Source: Lactuca virosa (Eukaryota > Streptophyta > Magnoliopsida > Asterales > Asteraceae). Taken from it: a DNA stretch of 64,000 nucleotides. The notes below the pieces were generated by a model. It saw nothing but the letters and a program-made list of their open reading frames with translations. It did no database searches and was not told where the DNA came from. Made by a program: the position numbers and the translations under genes. Shown one piece after another: positions 1 to 11,912 of the stretch. The stretch covers positions 103,466,548-103,530,547 of the forward strand of contig CAKMRJ010003334.1 of the NCBI GenBank assembly GCA_928212115.1, given 5' to 3'. How positions within the stretch are numbered: the first letter of the stretch is position 1; every line of letters starts with the position of its first letter.

Positions 1-1103
1 AAATATCAACCATTGTGTTAATTGTGTTAAATGTAAGGTTGTGTAATATAAATTTTTTGTTACTATTATTTATTAATATTGTTAGTGAATTTTAAACCGA
101 TTATAATCATTAAAACTATAGAACTTTTTTACAAAATACCAAGGGCGTATCTACCAAGGGCTTAGGTAGGTCTACGACCTACCTAAATGCTCAATTTCAT
201 TTACAATATATATAATAGAAAAACTAGGAACTATCTTAGAAAAATCAGAGGACCTATTTAGAGTTTGTTTTTAAAAAAATTGTCTTAAAAAAATATTTTA
301 AAAGGAGAAAAATATAAGTTATTAGGGGAAATTTCTTATTTTAAATTATAAGATTAATAACAAAAAATTAACCACTCTCTTAATCGGCACTCTCAAAATA
401 TCAATAATAAATAAATTGTTTTAATAAAAAGAAGCTCACATGCCAAAGATCTCGCTCTTCGTTCGTCACTTTATCAATGGACTAATAATCAACTAGTTTT
501 TTGTTAAACCGTACAGGTTTTTTCAATTATATTTCAATCGATTTTAAAAATTTTTAATCGGTGGCACCTGATTGTTTTTAACCAATTGAACCGGTTCAGT
601 TTTTCAGGTACACGATCCGACCCGACCCGACCGGACCGACAAAAATGTTATTGATTTTTTTATTGGCTTCACTTAATTTGGGAACCACATGATTTTTTGT
701 TGTATATTCGCGTCTGCAAAGTATTTATTATCGTTAAAAAGTATATAGATGCTAAAAAGTTAATATTTTAAGAAAAAAAACAACCATTGTTTTAATCGTA
801 ATTTTTACATTTATGGGGCTATTGTTTATTATTATTGTTAGTAAATTTTGAACCATTTATAATTATTAACAAGTTAGAAAATATTTATTATTATTGTTAG
901 TTAATTTTGAACCATTTATAATTATTAACAAGTTAGAAAATATTTTTACAAAGTATTCATTATTGTTAAAAATTTATAGATACTAAAGAGTTAATATTAA
1001 AATTAAAATAATAAATTATTTATTGTATTAATTTAAAACAATGTTTCAAAGTTGGCGGGTTTCAAAGAAATATTGTTACAGTAAAAATACTCCTTTTATA
1101 AAA
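1..1103. other. AT-rich intergenic DNA
   Basis: No convincing gene. The stretch is very AT-rich with many poly-A and poly-T runs. The segment near 1-116 resembles the segment near 780-950 (both carry a cAACCATTGT word followed by an ATTGTTAG-type block), which suggests an old dispersed duplication. Short open frames here have no recognisable motif. Confidence 0.6.
829..946. repeat. Tandem duplication, period 59 bp
   Basis: Two adjacent near-identical copies of a 59-bp unit containing GTTAG(T/A)(A/T)AATTTTGAACC and ending AGTTAGAAAATATTT. They differ at very few positions. A more diverged third version lies near 78-116. Confidence 0.75.
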
Positions 1104-1108
1104 AGTAT

Positions 1109-1702
1109 TGTTAGGGGTCAAGATCTTGAAACATGTATGAGATCTCGGATCTTAAAGTGGAGTCGGAATCTTGAAACATATGGTTTAACGACTCAGGATC
1201 CTGAATATTACCACTATTATTTCCTAACGAGATTAACGAGTATATTTCTTGTTTATTATTCACATGTGTAGAAATAGTAAACACAAGACGTGTCTACATT
1301 GAATAATCGCTCCAATCAAAGCTTAAAATCCGGAGTTACCAAGTCAAGGCAACGTGCAAGAGTTTGTTCAACATGATCCCGAGAATATTGAACATCTAGT
1401 TAGTCAACCTAGGCTATAAATACACATGTATAAATCACACAACACACACCTAGAGCAACTCAGTCACTTGTACTCGTATTCTCAAACACATATCTATAAT
1501 TGACATTTAATTAGTAAGATTAAATAATGTAGGTGATCATTATCACCTCCCAAGGTTTTATGTCGGAGATCCTAACAAGGATCAAATGTTTTCCTTGTAA
1601 GATCATTCGTGTCATTTTCATTTTCACATTCATATTGATTGCAATACTACAATCTCTAATACAATTTTGTTGAAATTTCTTTGATCTTTTTTTACCAAAA
1701 CA
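1109..1702 (+). mobile_element. Solo LTR K (Tat-type Ty3/gypsy)
   Basis: A 594-bp block starts TGTTAGGGGTC and ends CCAAAACA, and is flanked by the 5-bp direct repeat AGTAT (1104-1108 and 1703-1707), the expected target-site duplication. Its second half is clearly related to the LTRs of elements A and C: it carries the CACCTCCCAAGGTTTT block followed by TCGGAGATCCTAACAAGGATC. It also has the GGATCC and AGATCT words typical of these families. No internal region is attached, so it is a solo LTR left by LTR-LTR recombination. Short open frames inside it are not genes. Confidence 0.85.
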
Positions 1703-1707
1703 AGTAT

Positions 1708-2341
1708 ATATAGATATAAAAAATATAAACGATTAGACTAAATTAAGTGCCAAAACTATATGTAAAATTATATTTTAATCTAAATATTAACATGTTTTTT
1801 TTTGGCACACAATGGTTATAGCAACACTTTAGAAAATACATGTACAAGTGTTGTTTTGGATTATGTTTATATCTCTTTTAATATAAATGGTGCGTTTTAA
1901 GAAGTGTTGTTCTGGATTTTGTTGCAAAACTTTTAAATAAGTGTTACAATAATAGTATCTAAGGCAACACTATTTTTGAAGCATTGTATCTTAGACCACA
2001 AGGTGTACTCACCATTTACCCCTCATTTTTCTGTGTCACGTCAGTTTTCCACTCATTCACTTTTCACTCATCAAAGCCAGAAATGGTCACATTTCACTAC
2101 CTTTCACTTTTATTTTTTTAAAAATAAAAATAATTTAATGTTAAACTTTATAATTCAAAAAAATAAATAGAAGTAATTAAAAAATGATCAATAAAGACAA
2201 AAGTTAATTAAAATATAAATTCTCCCTTACTTAAAATAGAAACTACATAATAAAACCTAGAAAACATAATTAAAAATTACATTAAAAAAACAACCGACAT
2301 AAGTAAAAAACAATCAAGATTTAAAAAAAACATGAAATAAT
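1708..2341. other. Intergenic DNA, possible DNA-transposon fragment
   Basis: AT-rich. Repeated GCAACACTT / AAGTGTTG words in both orientations (about 1821-1970) resemble subterminal repeats of plant DNA transposons, but no terminal inverted repeats or transposase were found. The open frame at 1976-2170 has no motif and low-complexity composition. The last part is probably the 3' flank of the pseudogene ending at 2342. Confidence 0.35.
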
Positions 2342-2671
2342 CTAGGAGAAATATTTTTTCATGATCTTCTCCCCCATCCTCAAAACTAGTTCAAGACCAT
2401 GTCCTGAAAGATTGTCGGTATTTTGCATCAAGAATTGCATATATTCTATTTTTTTCCGCGCACTCATTTTTTTCGACCAAATTTTCTTTGTAAAATGTCA
2501 AATGTTCATCGAAATTTAGATTGTATCGATCAAATGTCTCCGTCATTCTCTGCATTTCTTCTGCTTAGCTGTTGAAATCCGATGCATTGGAAGAAGACCC
2601 CTTCCCCTTCCTTTTTGTTTTGTCCCTACCCATTAGTCGGTCAATTTCTTGTAGTTCGAGCTCGTCGTTAT
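2342..2671 (-). pseudogene. 3' part of Myb/SANT, NAM-associated-like pseudogene
   Basis: Read on the minus strand, this piece continues the fragment at 21619-22198 after removal of element A. It encodes an acidic segment, then the motif MGRDKTKRKGKG followed by a Ser/Asn run, then a helical C-terminus ending near KIMKKYFS and a stop at 2342-2344. That order (basic GR-K-K-K motif, Ser-rich linker, charged helix) is typical of plant proteins annotated as NAM-associated C-terminal domain or Myb/SANT-like, often linked to PIF/Harbinger transposons. An in-frame stop after the Ser/Asn run and a frameshift further on show it is dead. Family assignment is from memory of the motif pattern. Confidence 0.6.
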
Positions 2672-3272
2672 TGTTGGGGCTAGGATCCTCAAAGCATTTA
2701 GGATCCTAAAACCTCATCAGATATTCAGGATCCTCAACTATCTCAGGATCCCGACTATTACTGGTATTATTATTTATTAACATTTATAACGGTTATATTC
2801 CATTCATAACTAACACATGTGCACAAATAGTCAAGAGAAGATTTATTCTCAACAGAGTTTCGTTTCAACTATGCTAAAGACTTGGAATACCAAGTCAAAC
2901 CAACGTTCACAAAGCTGGTCATAGAGGATCCCAGGAATATCAGACATTTTGTTAGCTAGTTTAGACTATAAAATTGACACATGTATCTCACACACGACAC
3001 TCTCTGCTTACTCTTAGCTTACTCTACGAACTTTTTCACTTGTTCTTACTGGAATACTCTCTTTAATCATCATTTTACATTAATAAAATCGTCAAGGCAG
3101 GTGATAATTATCACCTCCCAAGGTTTTGTGTCGGAGATCCTAGCAAGGATCAAGGGCTTTCCTTGTAAAAAATTGTGTCATTCTCTTTACCTTTCTATAT
3201 TACATAATTCGAACATCACAGCCTCTCATTCCATTTGGTTGATCAATACATGTGTAATTTTTATCCAAAACA
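2672..3272 (+). repeat. 5' LTR of element A
   Basis: Starts TGTTGGGGC and ends CCAAAACA. It contains five GGATCC palindromes (near 2683, 2701, 2729, 2746 and 2926) and the conserved block CACCTCCCAAGGTTTTGTG shared with solo LTR K and element C. The pair copy is 21013-21613, also exactly 601 bp. Confidence 0.9.
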
Positions 3273-3290
3273 ATTTGGCGCCCACTGTGG
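3273..3290 (+). other. Primer-binding site of element A
   Basis: The sequence TTTGGCGCCCACTGTGG lies directly after the CA end of the 5' LTR. TGGCGCC-type sites are usual in the Tat/Athila group. I have not assigned the tRNA. Confidence 0.7.
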
Positions 3291-3320
3291 TATCGTGGTG
3301 TTCAAAATCCTCGCAAGATC

Positions 3321-4973
3321 ATGTCTACACAACCGATCCTTTCTTCATCCTCCGATCCTTCCATTCCAACCAAAAATCTACCACCTCCTCCGAGTGGACC
3401 CCCTGGTCAGACGAAAGCGCCTGACACTTCCAAGAAAAACACCCCTCCGGTCACTAACCAAGGAAGTTTGGGATCTTCAGGACTCCAGGATCCGACTGCT
3501 CTGGTCACTACTACAGAACTCTTCGCTATGATGAGGAAAATGACGCAACAGATGACCCAACAACAATAGGAGAATAGAACACTACTTAGAGAAGTGGAGA
3601 GAATGAAGGCGGAATTTCAGAGATCCCAGGAAACGACTCCCACAGTTGTACAACCAAGGATCCTGAACTTTGATAATGCAGGATCCTCAAGAAATCACCA
3701 GGAGAACACAACTCCTGCTGCTGTTGCGTCACCGTGGGGGACAACTATGAACAATCGAGCATCTGCGATCAATGATCTCAATGAGCCTTTTAATACCCCT
3801 AGAAACCTTCATTCTAGTAACTTCTTAAAGAGCAATATTATCAATACTAACTCTACTAATGTTGATGCAGGAATAAATCCAAACATGGCTAAGGAACTTT
3901 AGTAGTTGAGACAGATGATCTCAAGCGTACCCGGGGTAGTCCAACCCATACCAGAAGCATCTCCAACAAGTCACAGGATCTCGAGATTTGCTCCCGCGAT
4001 AGAAGATACTAAAGTTCCTAAGCGCTTCCAAACTCCTAGCATGAAGCCTTATGATGGAACTACGGATCCTGAAGAGAACGTAGGACAATATCGAGAGAGG
4101 ACGGAGATCATTCCCATCCCATTGCACTTGAAGGAAGCTTGCCTATGCAAAAGCTTTGGTTCAACCCTTACGGGATCAACTCTCAAATGGCTGGTAAACG
4201 TTCCTCCATATTTCATTACTTCATTTGCACACTTAGTCAATATCTTCAATAACCAGTTTTCTTGTAGCAGAACCTTCGAAAAGATCACTAGTGACCTCTA
4301 TCGGGTGGTTCAGGATCCTAAGGAACGACTTAGAGATTTTGTTAACAGGTTTGGCCGGGAAGATCTAAGCATCCCCAACATCGACATGGCGACTATTGTA
4401 GAGGCCTTTAAGATAGGTCTAGGGAAGGGTTCACCCTTCTATGAAGATCTTGTCATGATCGCATGCAAGAGATTACACGAAGTTAGATGCCGAGCGTTGA
4501 GATTCATAAGACTTGAAGAGGATAAGGAAATCTAGAAGAGGAGCAGCCCTTCAAGTCAATACGAGAATCCCAATAGGAAGGCCGAATCCTCGGCCCCAAG
4601 ATCCTACAAATCAAAGCCCTATCCCAAACCGGATCGTCACAGGGTTAATGCCCTCGAAGATGAAGGAGAAGAAGAGGAACTTCCTAAGATCACTGACTAT
4701 TGTTTTTCTGTGGATGTTTCAGGTATAATCCATGCTATGCAGGATCTCGAAGACAAAGCAAGATGGCCGAAGAGGGATAACAAGTCCACCAGTTGGAAAG
4801 ACAAGTCCAAATGGTGTGATTACCACGAAGACTTCGGTCACATGACGGAGCATTGTATAGCCCTAAGAAAGGAGATCAGCTACCTCCTTAACAAGGGGCA
4901 CCTTAAAGAGATCCTCCGGATAAATAATGAAAAGTCCAAGGAGAACAGCCAGGATGGTCACAAGATCTCATAG
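3321..4973 (+). pseudogene. gag: Gag of element A (broken)
   Basis: One reading frame runs from ATG 3321 to 4973, broken by in-frame stops at 3567, 3900 (a double TAG) and 4533. The N-terminus is Pro/Ser/Thr-rich. The middle (about 3990-4520) matches the retrotransposon gag core: KPYDGTTDPEENVGQY, then the conserved W-L helix region and a DPKERLRDFVNRF motif. Near 4800-4880 a zinc-knuckle-like Cys/His stretch reads KWCDYHEDFGHMTEHC, as in other Tat Gags. Gag would form the cytoplasmic virus-like particle. With four stops it cannot make full-length protein. Confidence 0.85.
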
Positions 4974-5189
4974 AAACCAGGATCTCCACCCCCAAACGCC
5001 AAGATAATTAACGTTATCTCAGGAGAATCTAACATTTGTGGTACTTCTTACTCTCAGGCTAAAAGACACGCCAAGTTCTCTAAAACAGAAAAGGAGGATA
5101 GACCACGGAAGAATACCATGGTTAGCAATGATAAGGAAATCACATTTGACTAGACGGACAGTGAAGGGATTCAGGATCCTCACTATGAC

Positions 5190-5640
5190 AGACTCGTGAT
5201 AACACTGTACATGGCCAACCACTTCGTCAAAAAGATCCTTGTTGACGGAGGATCCTCGGTCAACATCGTACTCCTAGACGCACTAAAAAGGATGAACATC
5301 CCAAAATAGGAGATAATCAAAAGATCCTCGATCCTCAGAGGATTTAGCGGGGGAAACGAAACACACTATTGGGGAGATAAAGCTATCAATATACATAAAG
5401 GGGGTAAACTCTATACAAACTTTATGTGTTATTGACACTTTATCTTCTTATAATGTGATACTAGGTAGACCGTGGATCCAAGAGATGAAAGAGGTTCCAT
5501 CAACATATCATCAGTGTGTAAAAATGCCTACTCCATGGGGAACAGTGAAGATCATGGGAGATCAACAAGAATCGAAGGAATGTTATAAAACCTCTATGAA
5601 GCCTACGACCAAACCCCAGCAAGCATAGCAATTAAGGCAG
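5190..5640 (+). pseudogene. Aspartic protease region of element A
   Basis: The motif LVDGGSSVNIV (about 5237-5270) is the active-site Asp-Gly-Gly/Ser signature of plant retropepsins. Further downstream, in a shifted frame, VILGRPWIQ (about 5458-5485) is the second conserved protease block. A stop after the first block and a frame change between the two make it non-functional. The protein would cleave the Gag-Pol polyprotein in the particle. The flanking order gag-protease-RT is that of Ty3/gypsy elements. Confidence 0.8.
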
Positions 5641-5782
5641 GGGGCACGACATGTTCTAGAAATGAAGGAGAAAGATGTGAAGGAAGTGCCCCTGAGCATC
5701 GAGGATCCTGAAGCTAAAGTCCTCATAGGATCCTCAATACCTGAGCAAATCGAGCAAGACATTCGCATGGAAACACGAAGAT

Positions 5783-7100
5783 ATGACAAGTATAGACAAT
5801 AGTATTATAACTCACAAACTTAATATTGATCCTTCTTTCAGACCAATACACCAAAAGAGAAGGAAGTTTGCACCTGAAAGGAATCAGGTCATCCAAGAAG
5901 AAGTAGAAAAGCTCCTCAAGACAGGAATGATCAAGGAAGTGAAGTTCCCAAGATGGCTAGCTAACGTGGTTGTCGTACAGAAGAAAAAAGGCAAATGGTG
6001 AGTATGTGTAGACTACATAGATCTTAACAAGGCTTGTCCTAAGGATCCTTTCCCTCTACCACACATTGACTCTATGATAGACGCAAAGACTGACCACAAA
6101 CTCCTAACCTTCATGGATGCTTTAGCAGGATTCCAACAAATCCAGATGGAACCATCCGATCAAGAAGATATAGCGTTTATAACACCAACATGTATATATT
6201 GTTACACTGCAATGCCTTTTGTTCTTAAAAATGCAGGTGCAAAATATCAAAGATTGGTGAATCGGATGTTTAAAGACAAGCTGGGGGCACCGTGGAGGTC
6301 TATATTGGCGACATGGTGGTGAAGTCAATGAAAGTTGAAGAGCATCTCAGGGATTTCAAAGAAGCCTTCGACATTCTAGACGAATACAATATGAAGTTGA
6401 ATCCACTCAAATGCCACTTTGGGATGAATTCAGGAAAGTTCCTTTGGTATATGGTAACCAAGAGAGGAATAGAAGCAAGCCCGGAGCAGATAAAAGCAAT
6501 CATCGAGCTGAAATATCCATCTTCAACAAAAGACATCCGAAGGCTAACCAGAAGAGTAGCGGCACTCAACAAGTTCATTTCAAGATCCTCATAAAGGTGT
6601 AAGCCCTTCTGTGATATCTTGAAGATGAACAATAGGTTCGAATGGATTGAAGAGCACGGAAAAGCTTTTCAGGAACTCAAAAGATACTTAAGTTTCGTGC
6701 CATTACTAGTAAAGGCTATAGATGGAGAACCACTTCTCCTCTACCTCTCGGTATCCTCAAATGCGGTAAGTGCTGTCCTGGCCAAGGATCTTAATGGAGA
6801 CCAAAATCATATCTATTATGTAAGTAAAAGTCTTCTGGATCCCGAGACCAGGTATTCTCATCTCGAAAAATGAATTCTTGCATTAGTAACTGCTTCTACT
6901 AAATTAAGACATTATTTCGAGACACATACTATACATGTGAAAACTAATTATCCTATTAAGAATGTCATGAGAAAACCAGAGATATCAGGAAGGATGGCAA
7001 AATGGTTAGTGAAGTTAAGCACGTTTGACATCAAATATGAGCCAAGATCCGCCATAAAATCACAAGCATTAGCAAACTTTGTGGCTGAATTTAGTGATGA
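5783..7100 (+). pseudogene. Reverse transcriptase and first RNase H of element A
   Basis: The N-terminal RT block is QKRRKFAPERNQVIQEEVEK (about 5846-5905), followed by VVVQKKKGKW with a TGA stop at 5999-6001, then DLNKACPKDPFPLPHIDSM, and MPFVLKNAGA in place of the usual MPFGLKNAGA. A one-base frameshift near 6285 precedes the catalytic motif, which reads YIGDM (6301-6315). The first catalytic Asp is changed to Gly. The connection and RNase H region (6619-7100) includes LSVSSNAVSAVL and the stretch SRYSHLEK-type block, with further stops at 6592 and 6871. The enzyme would copy RNA to DNA in the particle. This copy is dead on several counts. Confidence 0.85.
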
Positions 7101-7164
7101 TCTACAAAACGAAATAGACATGGAAGCCAAACAACTCCTAGAAGATGAACACTTGGGAAAATTG

Positions 7165-7600
7165 ACATTGTTCAAAGATGGAGCTTCAAACTAAAAAGGG
7201 ACAGGGCTAGGGATCATACTAAAATCGCCACAGGGGGACATCCTACCCCAGGCAGTTAGTTGCGAATTTAACACTACCAACAACGAAGCATAATAAGAAG
7301 CACTAATCATGGTACTACAATTGGCTAAGGATCTTCAAATCAAGGATCTTCAGGTATTTGTTGATTCTTTATTATTAACTAACCACTTCAACGGATCTTA
7401 TGCAGTGAAAGGTGAAAGATTAGCACTATACCTGGAAATTCTCAAAAAAATAGCCTCTGATTTTGAAAACTTCAGCCAAACCCAAGTTCCCAGAGAAGAA
7501 AACACAGAAGCAGACGCATTAGCCAACTTAGGATCCTCCCTAAGGATCCCACCAGAAATGAAGATCCATGTAGCCCACATAATAACCCCAGCCATAGAAG
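7165..7600 (+). pseudogene. Second (archaeal-like) RNase H of element A
   Basis: After the usual RNase H comes another RNase H-like domain: LTLFKDGASN (first catalytic Asp region, about 7165-7194), then CEFNTTNNEA with two stops just after it (7291-7296), DLQVFVDSLLLTNHFNGSY (about 7342-7398), and ENTEADALANLGSS near 7498-7530. The order of a D-GASN block, an NNEA block, a DS block and an ADALA block is that of the extra RNase H found in the Tat lineage, probably acquired from a cellular source. Three stops inactivate it. Confidence 0.8.
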
Positions 7601-7734
7601 CCCTTTTCGACAAATCTAATGATCTTGAACAACCAATAAGTGTAGCAGCCTTTGAATATCCTGACCCTCAGATCCCTCCTCGAAGGGACCCCGATGAACA
7701 GGATCCTCAAAGAAGTCCACAATCATGGACCCAA

Positions 7735-8906
7735 CCCATTATGGAGTATCTCCAAAATGGCACGATTTCAACAGAAGAAAAGAGCAAAAGAGCATTCAGA
7801 ACAAGAGTCTCAAGATTCGTAATAATCCAAGGTAAACTCTATAAAACATCTATGGCAGGTCCATACCTTAGATGCTTGGAAAATCCTGAAGCTGCAGAAG
7901 TCTTGAAGCACATACATGAAGGAGACTGTGGCAATCACACTGGGGGAAGATCCTTATGCTCCAAGATACTAAGAACAGGATACTATTGGAAAACCATGAA
8001 GAGATATTCTTTTCTACATGCTCAAAAGTGTGATGCTTGCCAAAGACATAGCAACATCCTGCATCAACCAGCAGAACCTCTACATCCTATTATCTCTCCA
8101 TGACTATTCATGAAATGGGGAATGGATATAGTGGGAAAATTACCAATAGCCCCAGGAGGAAAAGTCTTCATGCTAGTGATGACTGATTACTTCTCAAAGT
8201 TGATCGAAGTTGAAGCCTTCATTCAAGTAAGAGACAAAGAGGTAGTCTCGTTTATTAAACGTAATATCTTGACCAGGTTCGGGATCCCGACTGAAATCAT
8301 ATGCGACAATGGATCCCAATTCATAAGCAAAAGGACAACAGACTTTTACACGGGTTGGGGGATCAAAATGATAATGTCCACTCCTGTTGATCCCCAAGCT
8401 AATGGCTAAGCAGAATCCATCGATAAAATCATAGTAAAAAACTTGAAGAAAAGGTTGGATAAGAAGAAAGGAAGATGGGCATAAGAGCTTCCTTTTGTCT
8501 TATGGGCAGACAAGACTACTTCTAAAGTAGCCACAGGTCAGACCCCTACTCTTTGGTGTTTGGGACAGAAGCAGTGATCCCTACCGAAGTAGTGATCCTG
8601 ACGGCAAGATACTTGCTACAAGATCAAGAGAATAACGACAAGATCCTAGCCCAGGATCTTGACACTATTGATGAACTCAGAGATCTTGCCAAAATACGCA
8701 TTGTTGCTCATCAACAAAGGATCACCAAGGCTTACAATAAGAACATGAAAGTCAGAAGATTCCAAATAGGACACTTGGTATTAAGGAAAACATTCCAAAA
8801 CACCAAGGATCCTAGTGCAGGCAAATTAGCCCCTAAATGGGAAGGACCATATCTCATAGATGCCGAGGCAGGAAAAGGAGCATATTGGCTAGCAACACTC
8901 AAATGA
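7735..8906 (+). pseudogene. Integrase of element A
   Basis: The N-terminal zinc-binding domain shows H-x-N-H spacing (IHEGDCGNHTGG) and CDACQRH about 30 residues later. The catalytic core has WGMDIVGKLP (first Asp), IICDNGSQF (second Asp) and, after a stop at 8407, AESIDK (Glu), with spacing consistent with D-D-35-E. Stops lie at 8101, 8407 and 8482. A frameshift before 8553 leads to a C-terminal part (VFGTEAVIPTEV, KWEGPYLI, GAYWLATLK). The domain would join the cDNA to the genome. No chromodomain is seen, as expected for Tat elements. Confidence 0.85.
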
Positions 8907-9739
8907 GATATTTTTCCAAGATCCTAGAATGCCATACATCTCAAAGCATACTATATGTGAATAGGATCGATTGATCTTCAACAAAACCAAGGTGCACACA
9001 TTATTAGCCTTAAACTCTTCATCATTACTTATTTCCTCCTCGAATACATTACTAACTTAAGCATCGAAGGGGCGTTAGCTAGACTAACGCCCACCCCTAG
9101 CTAATGTTTGCTATGAAGAACGACATACAGCTAAGGATCCTCGAGAACCTTAAAATATAGGCATCCTTGAGGATAATGATCCCAAAACATAAGGACCCTC
9201 GAGTTGAAGATTCTGAAACACAAGTCTCTTGACACGCAAAAATCTCCACGGTATGATTTTCAAACTATTATATACACAAGCTAGAGACTGATCATCTCTC
9301 CTACGTTTAAGGGTACTTAATCCCCTCTAAGGTTTAAAGAGCTAATTACCTCTTTCACACGAACAAAGGTTTATACACCTCGCTTGAACGCATGATATCT
9401 AACTATGGGATACGAATAAGGGGATCATTTCACGATGCAGTGACTTGGCAACCCTCTTATCTTTGAACATAAGTTAAGATCCTTAAGGTTTATAACATTT
9501 TCATGTTATCCAAAAACTAGGATCCTACCCCAGTGATCACTTAATGCTTATGACATTTTCATGTTATCAAAAGTTGGGATCTTACCCCCGAAATAACATA
9601 AGGTTTATAACTTCTTTATGTTACTACACGTTGGGAGTTTCCCCCAGAAAATACACACGAATCATAACATTTTCATAAGTAAGGAGATTTCCCATGAGAT
9701 ACGTCACAAGTTGGGATCCTCCCCAGTATATAACATTAA
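8907..9739 (+). other. 3' non-coding spacer of element A, left part
   Basis: No coding potential. From about 9470 it holds degenerate repeats of two words: TTATAACATTTTCATGTTAT-like stretches and a GTTGGGATCCTCCCC-like imperfect palindrome. Three GGATCC sites are present (near 9136, 9521, 9715). The spacer is cut at 9739 by element B (TSD ATTAA 9735-9739) and resumes at 18456. Confidence 0.7.
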
Positions 9740-11912
9740 TGTAACATCCCAAAATTTAAGACCAAAAATTTCATTTTGATTAATTAAAAACCGCTTAAGA
9801 AATCTTGCTCAATCATTTAATAACATTCTTAATAAAACAATTATCAGAGTTTTAAATCCCAAAGATCATCTAGTGCGGAAAACATGGTGTGATGCGCTGC
9901 GATTGCCTCGAGCTCCTTCCTTGGAAAAACGTTAATACCTGAAACAAATAACTGAAAACCGTAAGCACGAAGCTTAGTGAGTTCCCCCAGATACCACATA
10001 CCATACATATAAACTGATCCATACATGCCACACGTAACCATGAGCCATACATAACAAACATATCCATAATCAAGTAAGGTGCTATGTGCCAAACATAGTC
10101 TTGTTGTATTGCCACGGGCCGCACGTGGTCTTTCTTGTCAAGCCTGGGGGCCACTCCCTGGGTCTTACAGACAAGTGCCAAGGGCCACCCCCTGGTCTTC
10201 CATGTAAGCATCACAAAGACAACTATACATACTACTCTACTAGGCTACTCAGCATACAGTGTGCCAGGAGCTACATCCTGGTCTTTCATTCCTAATAGTA
10301 TACAGTGTGCAACGAGCCTCCTCCTGGTCTTTCATACATGTTACCTAGGGCTAACCCCCGGGTCTTCCTACCATACATAATAACATACTCTGTGCCAGGA
10401 GCCTCCTCCTGGTCTTTCATGCATAATGCCTAGGGCTAACCCCCGGGTCTTCCTACCATACATAAACTAAATGGGCCGGCATTGTGGCCGTAGACCCATA
10501 CAAACAGTGAGGAGACTCACCTCGTACTGCTGAAGCTGCTGATAACCCTATGGCTGCTATCCAACAACTCTCCGAACTGTTGCTCCTCTAGCTCCCCAGG
10601 CTACCGATACCAATAATAGAAACACTTAGCCTAACTGTCCACAAGAAGTCAACTAAGTCAACTCTGGTCAAAGTCCCTCTCAAAGTCAAGGTCCTGGTCA
10701 AAGTCAACCTTCCAGTTGACTCGACTCGTCGAGTTGTTCTGCCAACTCGCCGAGTCCATGCTCTTCAAATCCCAAAACAACCCCGACTCCACTCGTCGAG
10801 TCTAGCCAGAACTCGACGAGTTCTCCTTCATCTAACACTTCGGGACTATCTTCAACCGACTCGCCGAGTTCATCCTTGAACTCGTCGAGTTCATCATCAT
10901 TGTATGAATATCTAGGCCATGACTCGCCGAGTTGTATGAACAACTCGTTGAGCTCATCTTCATAACTAAGAAGATTGTCTTGGACTCGCCGAGTTCCTCT
11001 TCGAACTCGTCGAGTACTATGATCTTCATGTCCATTACGGACCCAGTCTGGCTGAATCCTTCACTACTCCACCCACTGATCCGAATCATAACATAAGGGT
11101 TTGGGTTTACGACCCGACTCGCCGAGTCCATGAACGGACTTGTCGAGTCCACCTTGTGACATCTCTATTTTGTCGATTACAGTCCATTCCAAGACTTCCA
11201 ACTCATAGATCTGGACTCCTAATGCTAGCATTGCACGTAAAGTTGCTAACTTTACGTGCATGCAAGGTGCTATGAGGCTAGAACACTCAATCCAAGCTAC
11301 AATGAAGGCCTAGGTCATGAAATGGGACCTTAGCTGGATAAAGCCGACAACTTTGAGCTTCTAAAGCTCAAGAGTGTCCAGATTTGTTGTCCAATCCATC
11401 CTCAAAGGCTTAATACTCAGATTCTACTTGGAAATGATCCAATTGTGACAAAAAGGCAAGCTAGAAAGGGGATTCATCAATTGAAAGCTCAAGGTTCAGA
11501 CTTTTTACCTCCTAACAGTTTCCAAGTCGATATGGAGGCTGGATCTACTCTTCCTTCCTTGCTCCTTTCCCTCCAAGCTTCCAAGATGCACTATAAAGGC
11601 CCTTAATCTTCTCAAAAGCTCAAACAATGGAGTTGGGTGGCTAGGGTTTTGGGTTCTGGACAAGAGAGGCTGTAAATGAACCCTATGGAAGAGAATAAGA
11701 TGCTTAAATAGGGTACCAAGTCCCGGAATTAGGGTTTCCAAACCCAGACCAGACTCGCCGAGTCCACTCGCCGACTCGCCGAGTCGTTCACTTAATCTTT
11801 GACACGGAACCCGCTCCGACTCGTCGAGTTCTTCCTTGGACTCGACGAGTTGACCCCCTTTTGACTTAGTGTTTTCCTTCCTTTCTCGGCCTTTCTGATA
11901 CTCGGTGTTACA
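9740..11912 (-). repeat. 3' LTR of element B
   Basis: Plus-strand ends are TGTAACATCCC and GGTGTTACA. Two structural zones stand out. 10085-10460 has repeated hairpin-like words ending in GGTCTT. 10724-11150 and 11753-11850 have at least 14 exact copies of the palindrome ACTCG(T/C/A)CGAGT. A TATA-like CTATTTAA lies on the minus strand at 11704-11711. Open frames here are only the reading of these repeats and are not genes. Confidence 0.88.

Noticed and set aside
1800..1980. CACTA-type transposon end
   Set aside because: AAGTGTTG/CAACACTT words are suggestive, but no CACTA terminus, target duplication or transposase was found.
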